Below the pieces are notes generated by a model that was not told the origin of the DNA, made no database searches, and worked only from the letters and a program-made list of their open reading frames with translations. Below are positions 19,714 to 28,733 of a stretch of 42,906 bases of DNA, in pieces. Location: NCBI GenBank assembly GCA_018052995.1, contig JAGPMK010000012.1, positions 1 to 42,906 on the forward strand, read 5' to 3'. The translations under genes were made by a program, and so were the position numbers. Positions within the stretch are counted from its first letter, which is position 1, and each line of letters opens with the position of its first letter. Origin of the DNA: Syntrophorhabdales bacterium (lineage in GTDB: Bacteria; Desulfobacterota; Syntrophorhabdia; Syntrophorhabdales; Syntrophorhabdaceae).

Positions 19714-20463
19714 TTGAAGCGCAGGAGAAAGGGTTTAAGATTATTAAGGCTTTTCATTTTAGCTGCCTTTCTGTCTATAATCAGCTGGATAGGATATTAT
19801 CTCATATTTCCTGATGTATCAAGCCTTAGAACAATAAACCCCAAAAAGACCTCCTTTATGGCGTATCGAGAGAGGGAATGGAGGGATAAGGGCAAGAGGA
19901 TAAAGATAGATAAGAGATGGGTTCCCATATCATATATATCACCATATCTTGTAAAGGCGGTGATTATTGCCGAGGATGATAAGTTCTGGTCTCACAGGGG
20001 CTTTGACTTTGAGGCAATACAAAAGGCCATTGAAAGGGATGTAAAAGAGGGGAGACTCAGATTCGGTGGCAGCACAATAAGCCAACAGCTTACAAAAAAC
20101 CTCTATCTAACCCCCACAAAGAATCCCCTAAGAAAGATAAAAGAGGCTATAATCACCTGGAGGCTGGAAAAGACACTGTCAAAGAGAAGAATCCTTGAGC
20201 TGTATCTGAATGTAGTGGAATGGGGCGTTGGAATCTTTGGGGCAGAGGCAGCATCACTCCACTATTACGGAAAATCCTCAAGGGATCTGGACCCCCTTGA
20301 GGCAGCAAGGCTTGCCGCAATACTGCCGAATCCTATAAGATATCGTGTTGATAGCGGTTCAGGGTATGCAGAAAAGAGGGCAAGGATTATCTATGAGATT
20401 ATGGTAAAGAGGGGTATTGTTGTTCCTGAATACGAGGATGTATTTTCAGAGGGTGTCCCATAG
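19714..20463 (+). CDS. mtgA: Monofunctional biosynthetic peptidoglycan transglycosylase
   Basis: The protein has 249 residues. An N-terminal basic stretch and one membrane helix (about 10-30) precede a GT51 domain with motif 1 EDDKFWSHRGFDFEAI (catalytic Glu), motif 2 GGSTISQQLTKNLYL, and motif 3 KEAIITWRLEKTLSKRRILE then YLNVVEWG. It polymerises lipid II into glycan strands at the inner membrane. No transpeptidase domain follows, hence MtgA rather than a class A PBP. The start is TTG at 19714, since the only better codons lie within the membrane helix. Confidence 0.93.
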   Translation: MKRRRKGLRLLRLFILAAFLSIISWIGYYLIFPDVSSLRTINPKKTSFMAYREREWRDKGKRIKIDKRWVPISYISPYLVKAVIIAEDDKFWSHRGFDFEAIQKAIERDVKEGRLRFGGSTISQQLTKNLYLTPTKNPLRKIKEAIITWRLEKTLSKRRILELYLNVVEWGVGIFGAEAASLHYYGKSSRDLDPLEAARLAAILPNPIRYRVDSGSGYAEKRARIIYEIMVKRGIVVPEYEDVFSEGVP

Positions 20464-20509
20464 AGGCGTTGATGAATCAGCATATAATATTATAGTAAGG
20501 TATCCAGAT

Positions 20510-20528
20510 AGGGACTAATCCCTTTTTT
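20510..20528 (+). terminator. Weak intrinsic terminator after mtgA
   Basis: AGGGA (20510-20514) and TCCCT (20519-20523) form a short stem with a four-base loop, followed by a T-run to 20528. The stem is only five pairs, so strength is doubtful. It overlaps the stop codon of the convergent radical SAM gene. Confidence 0.4.
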
Positions 20529-21303
20529 ATATCTTACCCCTTCTTTTTAAGGTATCCTTGTGGCTTATGGGCTCTACCTGTTTTCTCTGGCCTTCATAGA
20601 CAGAGATGGCAGGAAGCCCTGCAAAGAGATTTTTTATCACTGAAATCTCTTCGGCACCCAGGGCATCAACACCACAGGGTCGAAGGGGTGTATTGATCTG
20701 GATCTCATCGGGATTTATTTCCCTTGCTATGTTGGCAATATCATTGGCATATGGTGAATTTTTCCCCATGAACATTATCTGCAGCGCAAACCTGCCGTGG
20801 AACCTTTTTTTAAAATCCTTTAACCCCTGGACAATGACATCAAATTCTATCCCCTGGGCTGGTTTGTTCACCTTTTCAAATAAATCAGACGAGCTAACAT
20901 CAAGTTTGGCAATGATAAAATCAGCAGACGATAACTCCTCCTGGACATCCTCGTGGTTTATGAGGGTAGAGTTTGTGATAATCGCTATCCTTTCCTTTCT
21001 TGCTTTTTTTATTGCCCTGACTGTGTTGCCCATGTTTAGCGCTAAGGTAGGTTCACCCCTTCCTGAAAGGGTGATATAGTCTATGTTAATATTATGAGGG
21101 AGCATATCTATCTCCTTTATTATAAGCTCCTCAGGGATGTAAGTCTTTCTCTCTTTAGTGTGTATTGTTGTTCTTCCCAACTGACAGTAGATACAGTCAA
21201 GGCTACATATCTTGTCCTCCTGACTTAAAAGGTCTATCCCCAGGGAGCTACCTACCCTCCAGGATGGAACAGGTCCATAGATATATCTGAATCTATCTGC
21301 CAT
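20527..21303 (-). CDS. Radical SAM protein (COG0731-like)
   Basis: The protein has about 258 residues from ATG 21303, which has a strong GAAGGAGA ribosome binding site; an in-frame reading from 21384 is longer but lacks one. C33-x3-C37-x2-C40 (in CSLDCIYCQ) is the radical SAM cluster motif, and YGPVPSWRVGSSLGIDLL is the conserved opening of bacterial COG0731 proteins, related to the archaeal tRNA wybutosine enzyme Taw1. SGRGEPTLALN is the SAM-binding GGE-like motif. Bacterial members have no established reaction. It is convergent with mtgA and stands alone. Confidence 0.88.
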   Translation of the reverse strand: MADRFRYIYGPVPSWRVGSSLGIDLLSQEDKICSLDCIYCQLGRTTIHTKERKTYIPEELIIKEIDMLPHNINIDYITLSGRGEPTLALNMGNTVRAIKKARKERIAIITNSTLINHEDVQEELSSADFIIAKLDVSSSDLFEKVNKPAQGIEFDVIVQGLKDFKKRFHGRFALQIMFMGKNSPYANDIANIAREINPDEIQINTPLRPCGVDALGAEEISVIKNLFAGLPAISVYEGQRKQVEPISHKDTLKRRGKI

Positions 21304-21405
21304 TATATCTCCTTCCGTCTTTACGTCTGGCTCTCTTTTGTTCAACCCCATATATGGGGACATCTTTAGAATGCCCCAAATCATATAATAATAACCAGGA
21401 TATTG

Positions 21406-21555
21406 TCAAAATATAGATACTGGCGCAATTTTTTTTAAGGTTCTCTCACAGGGCCTATCCTCAACAGGTTTTATTATTGTAATTACGCTGCCTTCAGGAT
21501 ATCTTGATAACCCTATGTTGTAAGAATTATCCTTGCCCCATGAGCCATGGCAATT
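21406..21555 (-). other. Unassigned coding-like fragment
   Basis: A minus-strand frame without stops reads as normal protein here (SWGKDNSYNIGLSRYPEGSV, ending PVSIF). Upstream it runs into very AT-rich sequence and then antisense of the next gene, and I see no good start or ribosome binding site. It may be a gene remnant or a small protein with an unusual start. The rest of the 21304-21630 intergenic stretch holds only promoters. Confidence 0.2.
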
Positions 21556-21557
21556 TT

Positions 21558-21586
21558 TTGCAAAGATATTGATTATGATGTAATAT
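21558..21586 (+). promoter_or_regulatory. Candidate sigma70-type promoter for the PPDK-like gene
   Basis: TTGCAA (21558-21563), a 17-base gap and TAATAT (21581-21586) stand 45 bases before the GTG start of the large gene, in an AT-rich region. Each hexamer matches the consensus at four of six positions. Confidence 0.4.
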
Positions 21587-21630
21587 AAAAATAATTTTAA
21601 AATAAAATAGCAAAGTTCGGAGGTACAATA

Positions 21631-24600
21631 GTGAATATAGAGCAGAGGGTTCAGGAATATCCAAGCGCCCTTGAGGTTAATCTCGAGAGGACAGCAGTAT
21701 CTGTTGAGATACCGGAGCGTTATAGGATACTCATGGTGGTAACGGAGGGCCATTACGGGTTATCAAGGCAGACTGAGGACCTGCTGAAGGAATTGAATCA
21801 CCCCTATGTCAACTGGGAATACTGCCTAAAGACATTAAAAACCATATCTATCGGCGATTTTTATACATTTAATAATCATAAAGACGGCATCCAGGCAATC
21901 CAGGCAATCTATGATATATACATAGAGATACTAAGAAGCTGCCCCAATGAAAACATTAAAGAGACAGCAGGTCGTTATCTCTTTGAGTATCTCCATACAG
22001 TGTTGACAAAGGGTGGCGAACATAAGACAAGAAATCTATTATTTTTGAACAATGCCTTTGAGATATTATACAGCATAGCACTAGAGCAGGATGGTATTTT
22101 TAAGAAAAATTCGGGCGGCATTAAGGTATTATTGAATAATATCATTGAGGAGCAGGCTGCGATAACAACCCCTTACCTGAAAAAACTTATCCATGAAATA
22201 TTCAGGCAGACCTATAAATTCTGGCTATCCCAGCCTGACCCCTATGAATGGAAGATAGGGGACAGAGAGCTCACAGTGGATGAAAAAGAGGAGATAAGGA
22301 AGATTATCTACCCATTAACCCATGAATATATCAATAGTCTGCTTGAAAGGATAGATGCTATAGGGAAGACGGAATATCCTGACATCTTCAGGTCTATATC
22401 AGCCTATCTTGAACTGCCCGACCACTCAAGGATTGTGGACGGTTATTTTATTGCTGCAGATAAGATAGAGCGCATGGAGAGATTCAGAGATAGGAGTCAG
22501 ATTATAAAACTGAATTTTCTCTACAATATGATGAACATCAAGGCATTATCCGATGTCTATATGAATATCCTTCTCGAGATAAACAGATGTCTGGGAAGGG
22601 TTTTTAAAGAGATAGACCCCAATAAGATGGATAGCTTCATAGGCTCCTTCTTTGCGATGTTACAGGGTGGCCCATCATATAAAGAACAGAAGGGACCCAT
22701 TATAGACTGTATCACCACAGTAGGCAGGGAGGTGTTTAACCAGAACAACCATAGATTAGCCAATACCTTTATAGATGAGCTTATCAATTTTGGTTTTCAA
22801 TACCCTGAGATAAAAGGCTCAACAACAGAGTGGCAGGTGATTGTTAATCCTGCCCATGTGATGAATATAAGGTCATGGCTTACCATAATAAGCATGAAAC
22901 CGAGATGGACAAAAAGGCTTTTATCCGCCCTTATTATAAACCTCAAACTCGGGGGCGTATTCGTTAAGGATACTGATCTTATTCAGAAGGACATATCAAA
23001 TCTCCTTAATGCTGATATAGGGCCCGCCTATAATCTTGTCAAACAGCTTTTAAGGATGTTTCCTGTTTTTTTTACAGAGATAGGGGCAGAGGGGGAGCTA
23101 AGGGCAATATCAACGAATGTCGATGAGATGTCCCATAGGAATGACAGGCTTATCAATTTTTTGAGAAAACAGTCCCATGTGGAGAGCAATAGCCTCCTGG
23201 TTAATTTTATAGAAGAGATATTCAGGTTCTGGCAAACAGGGGTTAAAGAGGGTCTTAAGGCCTATCTGCCTGACGAGGTATATGAGTGGGTAAAAAACAG
23301 CGGGGAGTATTTTGATGGTATGCACAGGATCTTCAAGTGGGTTATACCTGTTGTTAACGGAAACCCTGAGGGCCTGCTTACATGGGAGAAGGATGAGATC
23401 CAGAAAAAATTGAAAAAGATCAGGGGCATAACAGAACAGGACAGGGAAAAGGCCTCTCTTATGATAAGATTTTATCAACTCCTCTATAAAAAATATAATG
23501 CCAGGCATGTGGACCTTTTAAAAGATCTTGGTTCCTCGGGGATATTCCCCCTTGTCAAGATCAACAAGCTTAAAAGGCATCTTGCCAGGGGCGATCACTA
23601 CAACGCCCTTGTCATTGTCATTGATTTCCTGTCGCTTTTAAAGGAAAAGATACTATCCCCCAGAAAGACAGAATTTTACGAAAACATATACTATAAAAGG
23701 CATATTGCAGCTGGTATCCCCTCTATGTATGGCACCTACAAAGAGGAAAAATTTGAGGCACTGGGGCTATCTTTTCGCCTTGAAAGCCTTGCCACTGTCC
23801 TTTTAGAAAGCCTTGCTGGGTCCCTTAACCTTAAGTTCATTACAAAAAGCACCCTTATCATGATAGAGAAATATCTCTGGCTTTACCTGGAGGCCCTTGA
23901 GCTGGATGGCATATCTGTTGAGAGCCTTTCTGAAAAGCTAAGGTATATAACCAGCGCATTGAAGATAAGGCAGTTTTCTATAGATCAGTATGTTGACATC
24001 TTTAAGTTCATTTCAAAGGGTATCCAGGATATAATCCATGATTATTACATAGATGTTCATGGCGTTAATCTTCCCACAATAATAAGACAGATAGCAGAAA
24101 AAGGGATCAAGAGGGAGTGGTTTGGAAATGGTTATAATATAGAGGAGGTGATATACCAGCAATCTGAAAATCTGCTCCGTTCCCTTGTCTCCTCAGGCTT
24201 TGGCCTCCAGGTTCTCGATAACCTGATAAACACCATAAGAAGGAACCTTGATGCCGAGCTCGAGCGATTCAAGGATAATAAGGAGATTCTGAATATCGTA
24301 ATGAGGTATATACCAGAGCTTGCCATATCACCTATAAACAAGAGGGATAAGAATACTGATAACCCTATTCTTATAGGTAATAAGGGGTATTTTCTCAAGG
24401 TCCTCTCCTCCTTTGAATTTCCTGTGCCGCCTGGTTTTATCATCACAACAGAGGTATTCAGGGGATATGATGCGGTAGTAGGGTATAAATATATCTTCAA
24501 GGATCTAAGCCATAGAATATATAATGAACTCCTAAGGCTTGAGAAGATAACAGGATTGAAATATGGTAATCCCGCAAACCCACTTCTTCTGTCTGTAAGG

Positions 24601-25833
24601 AGTGGTGCCACCATCTCCCTGCCAGGGATGATGAGCTCTTTTTTAAATGTGGGGATTAATGAAAAGATAGCAGAGGGATTGAGCAAGCAGAACAAGTTTG
24701 CCTGGGCTGCATGGGACTCATATAGAAGATTCATCCAGACATGGGGGATGTTTCAGGGGATGGACAGGGACCTCTTTGATATGATCATAGAGGGTTTCAA
24801 GGAGAGGCATGATGTTACAAGAAAGATCCAGTTCAGCCCAGCCCAGATGAGAGAGATTGCCCTTGCCTACAAGAAAATTTTAATAGAAAATGGCATAGAG
24901 CTCCCTGATAATCCTTATAAACAGCTTGAGCAGGCAATACTCCAGGTCTTTGCATCCTGGCATTCAGAACGGGCGAGGCTTTATCGTCAGCAGATGAATG
25001 TCTCTGATGATTGGGGTACCGCTGTTATTGTCCAGAAGATGGTCTTTGGTAATCTGGATAACAACTCTGGCTCCGGTGTAATATTCACCAGGGACCCGAA
25101 GGGCCAGTCATCCCAGGTATCACTCTATGGTGATTTTATCTTTGGTGTTCAGGGTGATGATATTGTCTCTGGGCTTGTGGAGACATATCCAGTATCAGAA
25201 AAACAAAGGATAATGGAACACAGGGAATCCCCCATATCCCTTGAGAATGATTTTCCAGAGATATACAAAGAGCTTCTTGCCATATCTGAAAAGTTGGTTT
25301 ATGAAAAGGGTTTTAATCATCAGGAGATAGAGTTTACCTTTGAAAATCCAACAAAATCAGGACTATATATACTTCAGACAAGGGATATGGCACAGAGGGT
25401 GAAGAAGGTGGTGAAAAAGTTCAAACCCACAGAAGAGCTACAGAGGGCTTTGATTGGCACAGGGATAGGCATTGCAGGGGGCGCGTTATCAGGCAGGGCT
25501 GTATATAACAAAGATGATATAGAGAGATTCAGACAGGATGACCCAGATACACCCCTGATACTCATAAGACCTGATACGGTCCCTGATGATGTGGGTATCA
25601 TACTTAAAGTGGACGGGCTATTGACATCAAGGGGTGGCAGCACGTCCCATGCAGCTGTTACTGTGCCTCAGCTAAATAAGGTTGGGGTTGTTGGTTTTAC
25701 AAAACTCAAGGTATATGAGGAAGAGGGCTACAGTGTTGTAGATAGGGTGGTTATAAGAAGTGGGGATTTTATTAGCATTGATGGTTTCAGCGGCTCAGTA
25801 TACAAGGGCAGCCATGAGATTATCCAGGATTAG
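21631..25833 (+). CDS. Large PPDK-like protein: unknown helical N-terminus, ATP-grasp and phosphohistidine domains
   Basis: The protein has 1400 residues, starting at GTG with CGGAGG upstream. Residues 1 to about 900 are helix-rich and match nothing I know. Residues about 905-1290 are a pyruvate-phosphate-dikinase-type ATP-grasp domain: FPVPPGFIITTE near 929-940, SVRSGATISLPGMMSSF near 987, WDSYRRFIQTWG, DDWGTAVIVQKMVFGN and SGSGVIFTRDP. Residues about 1310-1395 are the swivelling phosphohistidine domain; the acceptor is H1340 in SRGGSTSHAAV. The protein then ends, so the PEP/pyruvate TIM barrel of PPDK and PEP synthase is absent. ATP-dependent phosphorylation of H1340 is therefore plausible, with an unknown acceptor. 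The N-terminus might supply the acceptor site, as in other barrel-less dikinases such as rifampin phosphotransferase or glucan water dikinase (analogy only). Confidence 0.85.
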   Translation: MNIEQRVQEYPSALEVNLERTAVSVEIPERYRILMVVTEGHYGLSRQTEDLLKELNHPYVNWEYCLKTLKTISIGDFYTFNNHKDGIQAIQAIYDIYIEILRSCPNENIKETAGRYLFEYLHTVLTKGGEHKTRNLLFLNNAFEILYSIALEQDGIFKKNSGGIKVLLNNIIEEQAAITTPYLKKLIHEIFRQTYKFWLSQPDPYEWKIGDRELTVDEKEEIRKIIYPLTHEYINSLLERIDAIGKTEYPDIFRSISAYLELPDHSRIVDGYFIAADKIERMERFRDRSQIIKLNFLYNMMNIKALSDVYMNILLEINRCLGRVFKEIDPNKMDSFIGSFFAMLQGGPSYKEQKGPIIDCITTVGREVFNQNNHRLANTFIDELINFGFQYPEIKGSTTEWQVIVNPAHVMNIRSWLTIISMKPRWTKRLLSALIINLKLGGVFVKDTDLIQKDISNLLNADIGPAYNLVKQLLRMFPVFFTEIGAEGELRAISTNVDEMSHRNDRLINFLRKQSHVESNSLLVNFIEEIFRFWQTGVKEGLKAYLPDEVYEWVKNSGEYFDGMHRIFKWVIPVVNGNPEGLLTWEKDEIQKKLKKIRGITEQDREKASLMIRFYQLLYKKYNARHVDLLKDLGSSGIFPLVKINKLKRHLARGDHYNALVIVIDFLSLLKEKILSPRKTEFYENIYYKRHIAAGIPSMYGTYKEEKFEALGLSFRLESLATVLLESLAGSLNLKFITKSTLIMIEKYLWLYLEALELDGISVESLSEKLRYITSALKIRQFSIDQYVDIFKFISKGIQDIIHDYYIDVHGVNLPTIIRQIAEKGIKREWFGNGYNIEEVIYQQSENLLRSLVSSGFGLQVLDNLINTIRRNLDAELERFKDNKEILNIVMRYIPELAISPINKRDKNTDNPILIGNKGYFLKVLSSFEFPVPPGFIITTEVFRGYDAVVGYKYIFKDLSHRIYNELLRLEKITGLKYGNPANPLLLSVRSGATISLPGMMSSFLNVGINEKIAEGLSKQNKFAWAAWDSYRRFIQTWGMFQGMDRDLFDMIIEGFKERHDVTRKIQFSPAQMREIALAYKKILIENGIELPDNPYKQLEQAILQVFASWHSERARLYRQQMNVSDDWGTAVIVQKMVFGNLDNNSGSGVIFTRDPKGQSSQVSLYGDFIFGVQGDDIVSGLVETYPVSEKQRIMEHRESPISLENDFPEIYKELLAISEKLVYEKGFNHQEIEFTFENPTKSGLYILQTRDMAQRVKKVVKKFKPTEELQRALIGTGIGIAGGALSGRAVYNKDDIERFRQDDPDTPLILIRPDTVPDDVGIILKVDGLLTSRGGSTSHAAVTVPQLNKVGVVGFTKLKVYEEEGYSVVDRVVIRSGDFISIDGFSGSVYKGSHEIIQD

Positions 25834-25896
25834 TCCTTTGATGTCCCTGCAGTGAATTAGATGAATTATTTAAAAAACCCATCAGGGATGAGTCTT

Positions 25897-25927
25897 AAGA
25901 CCCCTGCAAAAATCTTACAGGGGTCTT
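25897..25927. terminator. Bidirectional intrinsic terminator
   Basis: AAGACCCCTG (25897-25906) and CAGGGGTCTT (25918-25927) form a perfect ten-pair stem with an 11-base loop, placed between the convergent PPDK-like and GAPDH genes. U-runs on either side are poor, but position and stem support a shared terminator. Confidence 0.7.
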
Positions 25928-25936
25928 GATTATTAT

Positions 25937-27208
25937 CTATTGGATATTTTTATGGATATAGACCGTCAGGTCCCCCATTCTGTTTGTGTAGCTTCCATAT
26001 TCATTGTCATACCAACCAAATATCTTTGCATGGACAACAGGGATCTTTAGGCTTGTTACAGATTTCCTTATTGGCTCTGGCAGATCTGGCATATTCGAGA
26101 GGTCAATATTTATAAAGGCTGTCCTTGTGTGATTAAACTGGCCCTCTATTACAATAGCGGCATCTACACCAATCAGGTCGGCAGAGACATTCTGTTCTTC
26201 TGTATAGATAAGAAGATGTTCAGGGTCATTCTCCCATGCCTTTTTATATATGTTATTTAGCGTCTTTGTAGTAATAGGGGGTGTTGATTTATCCTTTGTA
26301 GGCATTGCCTGAAATGTCACATTGAGGATAATAAGGGATTCTGTGTTTGTGGGGACCCGTATCGAGTCTGCCATAAAACCTATATTTTGAACCTCAGGGA
26401 TTACCTGGCTTAGCGCCTCTGCGGCATTGGTGGATGTGAGTATTATATTGTTTAGAATGCTTCTTGTCTTTCTAAGATCCTTCTCCCCATCCTTGGGGAC
26501 GCTGTCGAGGACGCTCTGTGTGTTTGTCACTGCATGGACTGTGGACATGGATGCAGTCAAGATTCTACTTGTAGCCTCATTATTAAGAAGCGGCTTTACC
26601 ATGTGGGCAAGACCGGTGGTAGTACATGATGCTGCGGAGACCACCGGGTGTTTATTCTTATCAAAGGCATGATGATTAATGCCGTATATTAGGGTAATAC
26701 AGTCATCAGGCATAGAGAGCGCCTTGTTTTTAATCTTAAATGCCGATGAGTTTATTACAACCTTCGCACCCCTTGACAGATGTCCCCTTATGGAGCCTTT
26801 TTTGTCATCTGCTGATAGGGTTGGGTCTCTGAATTTTCCTGTGCATTCCACTACTATATCTACACCGTAATCCCTCCAGGGGATATCACCGGGGTTTCTT
26901 GATTCCCTGAGCACCGTAACAGGTATACCATCTATGAGGAGCTTACCTTGTTTTTCATCTACTATCTCCACTATTCTCGATGACCTTATACCATAGAGAA
27001 ACCTGTGGATACTGCCGTAGGTTGAATCCTTTTCTATCATCTGGGCAACAGCATCCATGCCCTTGCCTATTCCCCTTCCCTGGTTGATGTATATTTCCTT
27101 AAAATACTTTCTGCCCACATGATGCCATAGAGTTAGCTTGCCTATTCTTCCCATGCCATTTATTCCAAGGACCGGTGGTCTGTTTTCTAATATCTCTATC
27201 CTAGCCAT
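25937..27208 (-). CDS. Glyceraldehyde-3-phosphate dehydrogenase-like protein, long form
   Basis: From ATG 27208 (AAGGAGG five bases upstream; the GTG one codon earlier is too close) the protein has about 423 residues, roughly 90 more than standard GAPDH. The NAD fold begins GINGMGRIGKLTLWHH. The catalytic Cys is C195 in SAASCTTT, where canonical enzymes read SNASCTTN, and the partner His is in MSTVHAVTN. WYDNEYGSYTNRM near the end is the C-terminal signature. Extra length lies in the N-terminal half around IYINQGRGIGKGMDA and near residues 320-355. The changed Asn residues flanking the Cys could alter substrate or phosphate binding. It stands alone, convergent with the PPDK-like gene; gap is not used as symbol because the type is atypical. 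Confidence 0.9.
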   Translation of the reverse strand: MARIEILENRPPVLGINGMGRIGKLTLWHHVGRKYFKEIYINQGRGIGKGMDAVAQMIEKDSTYGSIHRFLYGIRSSRIVEIVDEKQGKLLIDGIPVTVLRESRNPGDIPWRDYGVDIVVECTGKFRDPTLSADDKKGSIRGHLSRGAKVVINSSAFKIKNKALSMPDDCITLIYGINHHAFDKNKHPVVSAASCTTTGLAHMVKPLLNNEATSRILTASMSTVHAVTNTQSVLDSVPKDGEKDLRKTRSILNNIILTSTNAAEALSQVIPEVQNIGFMADSIRVPTNTESLIILNVTFQAMPTKDKSTPPITTKTLNNIYKKAWENDPEHLLIYTEEQNVSADLIGVDAAIVIEGQFNHTRTAFINIDLSNMPDLPEPIRKSVTSLKIPVVHAKIFGWYDNEYGSYTNRMGDLTVYIHKNIQ

Positions 27209-27415
27209 CACAACCTCCTTGATTTATTTTTCATATTTTAATATTAGTGAAAAAATATACAAATTACAAGATAAATTGATTTGATATTTTTTTAAATGAT
27301 TACAAGATATTGAGTAAATACAGGCAGACCAAGGATGATGTCTCTGGAGGACCTGTGTCTAGGGTTACACCATATTTTTAGCGGTTGAGAGGGTATTGCC
27401 TTGTCCTGTCACATT

Positions 27416-27451
27416 TACCTTGAAATTATAGATAATTTCAGGTATTTTTTT
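27416..27451 (+). terminator. Terminator-like stem-loop upstream of maf
   Basis: TGAAATTAT (27421-27429) and ATAATTTCA (27432-27440) pair perfectly; TACC and GGTA extend the stem across one bulged T, and seven T residues follow. It faces the plus strand between GAPDH and maf, with no annotated plus-strand gene upstream within 1.5 kb. The 27209-27415 stretch is AT-rich at the left and more GC-rich at 27320-27415, and may encode a small RNA. An operator is the alternative reading. Confidence 0.4.
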
Positions 27452-27474
27452 CTAATCTGAAATAGGAGCAATGT

Positions 27475-28065
27475 ATGTTTCATGTAAAAGAAGGTGATTC
27501 CATAATACTTGCAAGCGAGTCTCCCCGGAGGGTGGATATACTCAGAAGCCTTGGGGTTTCTTTCTCTATAATCCCCCCCAGTATCAATGAAAGACAGAAA
27601 AAGGATGAATCACCAAAAGATTATGTATCAAGGGTATCCTTTGAGAAGGCTATAAGCGTCGGAGAACACTTTCCTGAAAAATGGATTGTTGCTGCAGACA
27701 CTGTTGTAGTCTATAAAAACAGGATTATGGGAAAGCCTAAAAATGAAAAGGATGCCTTCAGGATGCTCAAGACCTTAGGCGGTAGGTGGCATAAGGTAAT
27801 GACAGGATTCTGTGTTGTTAATATATCAAAGGGCATTACCTACCGGGATATTGTAGAGACAAAGGTCTTTTTGAGGGATATGTCAGATGATGAGATCCTG
27901 AGATACATCAATACCTCTGAACCCCTTGGCAAGGCCGGCTCATACGCTGTGCAAGGCAAAGGTGGTTGTATGGTCAAGGAGATAAAGGGTTCTTATGCAA
28001 ATGTCGTTGGCCTGCCTATATGTGAGGTTGCGGAGGCGCTTTTATCACTGGGCGTGCTTTCGTGA
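27475..28065 (+). CDS. maf: Maf-family nucleoside triphosphate pyrophosphatase
   Basis: The protein has 196 residues. ILASESPRRVDILRSLG is the Maf opening (substrate binding S/R residues), WIVAADTVVVYKN carries the catalytic Asp region, and GKPKNEKDAFRMLKTLGGRWH with the later GSYANVVGLPI are conserved. The family removes non-canonical or methylated nucleotides (dTTP/UTP type in YhdE-like members). AGGAGC precedes the ATG at 27475. Its TGA overlaps the GTG of the next gene, starting the operon that runs to dapB. Confidence 0.93.
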   Translation: MFHVKEGDSIILASESPRRVDILRSLGVSFSIIPPSINERQKKDESPKDYVSRVSFEKAISVGEHFPEKWIVAADTVVVYKNRIMGKPKNEKDAFRMLKTLGGRWHKVMTGFCVVNISKGITYRDIVETKVFLRDMSDDEILRYINTSEPLGKAGSYAVQGKGGCMVKEIKGSYANVVGLPICEVAEALLSLGVLS

Positions 28066-28733
28066 ATAATCTTAAAGATTCCATAGAGAGGGTAAGGACA
28101 AGGATAAGGGATGCCTCTATCAGGTCTGGGAGAGCTGAGGACGATATCCTTCTCATAGGTGTTACCAAGGGCGTTGATCTGGAGAGGATCAGACAGGCCT
28201 ATGAATGCGGGCTTAAGGACTTTGGTGAGAACTATATACAGGAGGCGAGAAAAAAGATAGAGGTATTCTCAGAAGGGGCAACCTGGCATATGATAGGCTA
28301 TATTCAGACCAATAAGATAAAGTATATTTCTAGGCTTTTTCACTGGGTTCATTCAGTGGATAGATGGGAGATCCTTGAAACATTAAACAGATATAGTAGG
28401 CCAATGAGGGTTTTATTCGAGCTCAACATATCAGGGGAGGAGTCCAAACACGGCTCATCCCTGGATGATATACGAAGAATCCTGGAAAAGATAGATACAT
28501 TAAAATGTATTGAGCCCACAGGGCTTATGACCATGGCACCCTACAGGGAAAATCCTGAGGATGGGAGATGGATATTCAGACGTCTGGGCGAGATACTGAA
28601 AGAATTGAATCAGGAATTTGGCCTAAATATGAAGGAACTATCTATGGGCATGTCATCTGATTTTGAGGTTGCCATAGAAGAAGGGGCAACAATGGTCCGC
28701 ATCGGGACAGCCATATTTGGAGAGAGACATTGA
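28062..28733 (+). CDS. YggS/PLPBP-family PLP-binding protein
   Basis: The protein has 223 residues, a PLP homeostasis factor of the alanine racemase-like fold. LLIGVTKGVD carries the PLP lysine, DFGENYIQEA is the family motif, WHMIGYIQTNK corresponds to the usual HFIGxLQxNK with Tyr replacing one residue, and ELSMGMSSDFEVAIEEGATM with VRIGTAIFG is the phosphate-binding end. No enzymatic reaction is known for the family. It starts at GTG 28062 within maf and ends within the argH TTG start. Confidence 0.93.
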   Translation: MNNLKDSIERVRTRIRDASIRSGRAEDDILLIGVTKGVDLERIRQAYECGLKDFGENYIQEARKKIEVFSEGATWHMIGYIQTNKIKYISRLFHWVHSVDRWEILETLNRYSRPMRVLFELNISGEESKHGSSLDDIRRILEKIDTLKCIEPTGLMTMAPYRENPEDGRWIFRRLGEILKELNQEFGLNMKELSMGMSSDFEVAIEEGATMVRIGTAIFGERH

